Shown: positions 60,679 to 64,000 of the stretch, piece by piece
Layout: every line of letters begins with the position of its first letter
Position numbering within the stretch: the stretch's first letter is position 1
DNA from: Halobacteriales archaeon QS_4_69_34
GTDB lineage: Archaea > Halobacteriota > Halobacteria > Halobacteriales > Halococcaceae
Length of the DNA: 64,000 nucleotides
NCBI GenBank assembly: GCA_003021045.1
Contig: PXRN01000009.1
Coordinates: 62,001-126,000 of the forward strand
Direction of reading: 5' to 3'
Notes under the pieces: model-generated
Seen by the model: the letters and a program-made list of their open reading frames with translations, nothing else
What the model was told of the DNA's origin: nothing
The model's database searches: none
Position numbers and translations under genes: made by a program

Positions 60679-62571
60679 CTAGTAGCTCCGGATCTGTGGC
60701 TCGTACTCCTCGTTCTCGCCCTGGAGGTCGACGGGCGTGTAGTAGAGCTCGGGCGTGCCCTCGTTCCACGAGAGCATGGTGTGTCTGATCCAGTTCTCGT
60801 CGTCGCGCTCCTGATAGCCCTCCCGCCAGTGTGCGCCCCGGAACTCCGTGCGGGCGAGCGCCGAGAGCGTGATCGCCTCGGCGAGGTCGATCAGGTTTCG
60901 GGTCTCGATGGTGTGGATCAGGTCGGTATTGAACGTCGAAGAGGGATCGGAGACGCCGACGTCCGCGTAGGCCTCCCGGGCCGCCCGGACGTCCCGCAAC
61001 GCCTGTTTGAGCCCCTCTTCGTTGCGGAAGACGTTGACGTTCCGGGTCATGGCCTTCTGGAGTTTCGAGCGTATCTCGGCGTGCCGGCGGTCGCCGTCGC
61101 CGTTCAGCAGCCGGTCGACGCGCCGGCGCTCGGCCTCCAGAGCGCGCTCGACGGTCTCCCCGGCCGCGACCGCGACCGCGCCGCCGTCGGCCCGCGCGTC
61201 GCCGTCGGACGCTCGACTCCCGTCGGCCTCCGTCGGCCTTCCGTCTGCGACCGCCTCCCTCTCGTCGGGGCCGAGCGCGCCGGGCGAGACGGGGGTGTCG
61301 ACGTCGGCCGTATCGATGCCCGCCGACGGGCCGGTGGCGACGCTCGCGGGCTCCATCTCCTCGCCGGCGGCGTGACGGCCCGCCCGCGCCCCGAAGACGA
61401 TGAGCTCCGGGAGGGCGTTGCCGCCGAGCCGGTTCGAGCCATGCACCGAGACGCAGGCACACTCCCCGGCAGCGTACAGTCCCGCGATGCAGGTCTCGCC
61501 GTTCTCAGAGACCTCGATGCCGCCCATCTGGTAGTGCTGGCCGGGCTTGACCGGCATCGGCTTCTCCAAGGGATCGACGCCCTCGAAGTCCTCCGAGAGG
61601 TGGACGATGTTCTCCAGTCGATCGACGATGCGCTCCTCGCCGAGGTGGCGCATGTCGAGGTGGACGTAGTCGTCCTCGATCCCCCGGCCCTCCTGGATCT
61701 CGGTGAGCTCCGCACGGGCGACGACATCCCGCGAGGCGAGCTCGCCGACGTTGTTGGCGTAGCCGCCCTCGAACATGAAGCGCTCGCCCTCCGCATTGTA
61801 GAGGATGCCCCCCTCGCCGCGCACCCCCTCGGTGATCAGGACGCCCGTGGAGGGCAGGGTCGTCGGGTGGAACTGGACGAACTCCATGTCTTCGAGGGGG
61901 ACGCCGGCCCGGTAGGCCATCGCCGGGCCGTCGCCGGTGTTCGCCACCGCGTTGGTGGTGTGGTCGTAAACCTGTCCTGGCCCGCCGGTGGCGAGGATCA
62001 CGCCGTTCCGGGCCGCGAAGGCGTCGAGCTCGCCAGTCTGGAGCTCGTAGGCGACGACGCCGCGACACTCCCGCTCCTCGGGATCGTCGTGGTCGGTCAC
62101 GGCGAGTCGGGTGACGTACCACTCGTCGTAGACCTGAATGCCGCGCTTGACGACCTGCTCGTACAGGGTGTGGAGCAGGTGATGACCCGTCTCCGCGCCG
62201 GCGTAGGTGGTCCGCGGGAAGGAGAGGCCCCCGAAGGGCCGTTGGCTCATCCGGCCGTCGTCGTCCCGCGAGAACGCCATCCCCCAGTTTTCCAGCTGGA
62301 CGACCTCGCCGGGCGAGTCCTGGCAGAGGGTCTCGATCGCGGGGGCGTCCCCCAGATAGTCCGAGCCCTTCATCGTGTCGTAAGCGTGGCTCTCCCACGA
62401 GTCACCGTCCCGGAGTGCGGCGTTGATACCGCCCTCCGCGGCCCCGGTGTGGGAGCGCACGGGATGGAGCTTCGAGACCAGCGCGACGTCCGCGCCCGCC
62501 TCGTCGGCGGCGACCGCCGCCCGGAGGCCGGCCCCGCCCGCGCCGACCACGATCACGTCGTGCTCGTGCAT
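60679..62571 (-). CDS. sdhA: Succinate dehydrogenase flavoprotein subunit
   Basis: FAD subunit of complex II, oxidising succinate. From the ATG at 62571 the 630-residue protein opens MHEHDVIVVGAGGAGLRAAV. It contains KLHPVRSHTGAAEGGINAAL near residue 35 (FAD attachment His and TGAAEGG), FHPTTLPSTGVLITEGVRGE near residue 231, MRHLGEERIVDRLENIVHL, GLYAAGECACVSVHGSNRLG near residue 366, GNALPELIVFGARAGRHAAG and FRGAHWREGYQERDDENWI near the end. An in-frame ATG at 62625 would add 18 residues. A low-complexity region spans about residues 395-465. Haloarchaeal sdhA normally follows sdhC, sdhD and sdhB; here a toxin-antitoxin pair occupies that place. Confidence 0.95.
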   Translation of the reverse strand: MHEHDVIVVGAGGAGLRAAVAADEAGADVALVSKLHPVRSHTGAAEGGINAALRDGDSWESHAYDTMKGSDYLGDAPAIETLCQDSPGEVVQLENWGMAFSRDDDGRMSQRPFGGLSFPRTTYAGAETGHHLLHTLYEQVVKRGIQVYDEWYVTRLAVTDHDDPEERECRGVVAYELQTGELDAFAARNGVILATGGPGQVYDHTTNAVANTGDGPAMAYRAGVPLEDMEFVQFHPTTLPSTGVLITEGVRGEGGILYNAEGERFMFEGGYANNVGELASRDVVARAELTEIQEGRGIEDDYVHLDMRHLGEERIVDRLENIVHLSEDFEGVDPLEKPMPVKPGQHYQMGGIEVSENGETCIAGLYAAGECACVSVHGSNRLGGNALPELIVFGARAGRHAAGEEMEPASVATGPSAGIDTADVDTPVSPGALGPDEREAVADGRPTEADGSRASDGDARADGGAVAVAAGETVERALEAERRRVDRLLNGDGDRRHAEIRSKLQKAMTRNVNVFRNEEGLKQALRDVRAAREAYADVGVSDPSSTFNTDLIHTIETRNLIDLAEAITLSALARTEFRGAHWREGYQERDDENWIRHTMLSWNEGTPELYYTPVDLQGENEEYEPQIRSY

Positions 62572-62630
62572 GATCTTGTACGCGCTTTCGAGCTGTTGGA
62601 CCATGAGAGTTTGCTTCGAGGCCATCCGAC

Positions 62631-63015
62631 GACAGTTCGGTTGCGCTCGGAGCTACAAGCGCAATCCATCTCGGCGACGAACGCCTCGGCCCGATCGAAC
62701 AGTTCGTCGACAGCCGCGTCTATCGGGTTCGTACCGATAGTCCGCCTGTTCCCGATAGTCGCGCGGCTCGTTTAGAAACCGTCCGTCGGCCGGTCTCGCA
62801 TCGCCACGCTTGACTATCTCTTGACCGAACAGCTGCACGACTCCCTGATGGGTTCGCGGCTCGAACCCTTTCGAATAGAGTACGGCCTGTGTCGCGTGGA
62901 AGCAGGCGTTACAGCCGGTTGATGATCGCGCCGTCCGTCCCGCCGTCTTGAGCACTGCCGCGTCCGAGAGTGCGTTACGAGCCTCCCGGAGCTCCTCCGC
63001 CACGTGATCAACCAT
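62631..63015 (-). pseudogene. HEPN-domain protein of an MNT/HEPN toxin-antitoxin pair, frameshifted near its end
   Basis: HEPN proteins are usually RNase toxins. The N-terminal part reads VAEELREARNALSDAAVLK, GCNACFHATQAVLYSKGFEP near residue 35 and RTHQGVVQLFGQEIVKRGDA, then FLNEPRDYREQADYRYEP near residue 85, matching the HEPN family closely. At GAACCC (complement of about 62735-62742) one extra C shifts the frame; without it the reading resumes IDAAVDELFDRAEAFVAEMD, as in intact homologues. The corrected frame then runs toward sdhA without an early stop, so the natural end is uncertain. Starts 8 nt inside the MNT gene. Confidence 0.75.
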
Positions 63016-63337
63016 ACCGGCGGCCTTCCCGCAGGACGTTCTTGATGAAGGGGTGATCTCTCCGCTCCGCGAAACGCTCCCGGGCGATCGCGTGTAACGA
63101 AATCACCACCCCGTGTTCGAGCTGGACGTCGTAGGCGATGTCGCGCAGTTCGTCCTCGTCGTCCGTGTCGTCGCGTACGACGAACACGTCCACGTCCGAG
63201 TCGATCCCGCGCGCCTCGCCCCGTGCGGCGCTCCCGAACAGCAGTAGTTCGTGGATGGACTCGCCCAGCGCGTCTCGCGCTCGCTCGGCGAACGCCTCGA
63301 ACGCCCGCCCGTGTGGGTGCGACGCCGACTCGCTCAT
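63008..63337 (-). CDS. MNT-type nucleotidyltransferase (antitoxin)
   Basis: A 109-residue minimal nucleotidyltransferase: ALGESIHELLLFGSAARGEA near residue 23 with the GSxxRGxA motif, and RGIDSDVDVFVVRDDTDDED carrying the paired Asp ligands, then VQLEHGVVISLHAIARERFA. In MNT/HEPN systems this protein neutralises the HEPN toxin, in some cases by adding AMP to it. It overlaps the HEPN start by 8 nt, as in typical pairs. Confidence 0.88.
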   Translation of the reverse strand: MSESASHPHGRAFEAFAERARDALGESIHELLLFGSAARGEARGIDSDVDVFVVRDDTDDEDELRDIAYDVQLEHGVVISLHAIARERFAERRDHPFIKNVLREGRRYG

Positions 63338-63387
63338 GGGGGTATCGTCTGCGTCCGTGACTATCTATCTGTCCCCCGCTGCCGGGG

Positions 63388-63534
63388 TCACTCGGTGTCG
63401 CCGTCCGAGCCGGTGCGCCACTCGGCGGGATTCCCGGGACCGAGCCGCTCGTCGAGAAAGCGAAGCGTGCTGCTCAACTCGGCGGCCCGGCGAAGGCGCT
63501 CGGGGTCGCCGATGGCCCAGTAGACCCCGCTTGA
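63388..63534 (-). pseudogene. Orphan C-terminal coding fragment
   Basis: The minus strand carries a clean reading stretch of 48 residues with no start: GVYWAIGDPERLRRAAELSS then TLRFLDERLGPGNPAEWRTG and SDGDTE before a stop. An in-frame TAG (complement of 63535-63537) closes it upstream. The composition and codon use look coding, and the sequence resembles the end of a haloarchaeal helical regulator, but I cannot name the family. It is probably the remnant of a gene cut off by rearrangement. Confidence 0.45.
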
Positions 63535-63640
63535 CTACCTGCTGTGGACGAAGGGGAACATCACATCGTAATGTACAAGTTTCGGAGTCGCAGGTCCCGC
63601 GTCTCACCGAAGGTGACGAGCACTTCGAGTACATCCGGCG

Positions 63641-64000
63641 ATGGGCCGCGCGGTTGAACTGCTACGGCGAGGCGTTCGCGCCGAGGTCGATGTCGTCGGC
63701 GATGCAGGGTCGAAAGAAGTACTGTACGAAGCTGGTATCGAAACCGCAGGTGCGATCATTGTCGGACTTCCGAACGACTCAACATCGTTGCTGACCACTG
63801 TTGTCGCGCGGTCATTGAATTCGGATATCGAGGTACTGGTTCGGGTGAGCGACACGGATGCAACAGGGAAAGCGTTGAGCGCCAGGGCCGACTACGTCCT
63901 TTCGATTCCACGAGTGAGTGCGAGAATGATTGCGAAGGTGCTTCGCGGCGAGGATGTGCTCGCACCGGCGAGTCAGACCCGCCTCGTTCGTGTTCCAGCG
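63641..64000 (+). CDS. TrkA-N/RCK NAD-binding domain protein, incomplete at both ends
   Basis: Part of a potassium-channel-associated or TrkA-type regulatory protein. From ATG at 63641 it reads MGRAVELLRRGVRAEVDVVG, KEVLYEAGIETAGAIIVGLP, NDSTSLLTTVVARSLNSDIE, VLVRVSDTDATGKALSARAD and YVLSIPRVSARMIAKVLRGE, then runs off the window. This covers the second half of a Rossmann TrkA-N domain. The first strand and full GxGxxG loop are missing or out of frame: a GDGPRG-like sequence is present one frame over just upstream (about 63633-63650). The gene is therefore truncated, frameshifted, or starts elsewhere. Lower GC than the core genome. Confidence 0.7.
   Translation, partial: MGRAVELLRRGVRAEVDVVGDAGSKEVLYEAGIETAGAIIVGLPNDSTSLLTTVVARSLNSDIEVLVRVSDTDATGKALSARADYVLSIPRVSARMIAKVLRGEDVLAPASQTRLVRVPA

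Overview
The window is chromosomal DNA from a halophilic archaeon (class Halobacteria). Support comes from the very high GC content with strong third-position GC, very acidic predicted proteins, and families typical of haloarchaea (DUF5786, DUF5812, amphi-Trp, Tfx, TRAM, halophilic malate dehydrogenase, fused fixCX). Archaeal information-processing genes are also present (TFS, NAC, Lsm, L37e, archaeal GluRS, TrmI). Genes are dense, and neighbours often overlap as ATGA, GTGA, TGATG or TAGTG. Many starts have a T-rich or TTAAG-type box about 25-30 nt upstream, as expected for leaderless transcripts. I cannot assign genus or species from sequence alone.

Layout. 0-5.3 kb: an interrupted acyl-CoA dehydrogenase, an MBL-fold hydrolase, DUF5786, DUF99, a family-4 uracil-DNA glycosylase and a shortened DUF547 protein. 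5.4-7.75 kb: a lower-GC island just 3' of tRNA-Ser(GGA), carrying an XhoI/PaeR7I-type restriction enzyme and a frameshifted adenine methyltransferase. 7.8-14.7 kb: RidA and threonine ammonia-lyase (which can act in sequence on reactive enamines), gamma-glutamylcyclotransferase-like, TRAM and Tfx proteins, SDR, sugar-phosphate nucleotidyltransferase and malate dehydrogenase. 15-19.2 kb: hemL, then metY-metX for methionine synthesis. 19.7-28.3 kb: amphi-Trp, serB, secF-secD, DUF5812, pgi and DUF1028. 28.3-35.6 kb: a strongly hairpinned intergenic segment, a PadR regulator, an epimerase, arginase, a PRC-barrel protein, a lipoprotein, gltX and ferredoxin.

35.8-40.9 kb: an electron-transfer-flavoprotein operon (etfB-etfA-fixCX plus a small gene). 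It would carry electrons from acyl-CoA and similar dehydrogenases to the quinone pool. 41-48 kb: HTH-GNAT, a small Cys protein, aroA, an M24 peptidase, a prephenate dehydrogenase-like protein and an Rsm22-like methyltransferase. 47.9-56.4 kb: a CBS-type membrane protein with two compensating frameshifts, nac-trmI, small conserved genes, tfs, an MFS transporter, and purF with the lsm-rpl37e pair. 56.8-62.6 kb: conserved hypotheticals, a DUF2342 zincin, an EthD protein and sdhA. 62.6-64 kb: a patchy segment with an MNT/HEPN toxin-antitoxin pair, an orphan C-terminal fragment and a 5'-incomplete TrkA-N/RCK gene running off the window.

Three layers cut across the gene list. First, two families of intergenic repeats recur through the window: at least six copies of a 40-150 bp element and four copies of a hairpin element flanked by T and A runs. 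Second, four 1-bp frame breaks all lie in homopolymer runs, which suggests assembly error, and one in-frame UAG does not fit that pattern. Third, many housekeeping enzymes carry Gly/Asp/Glu/Thr-rich loop insertions. No CRISPR array, rRNA or complete insertion sequence was seen.
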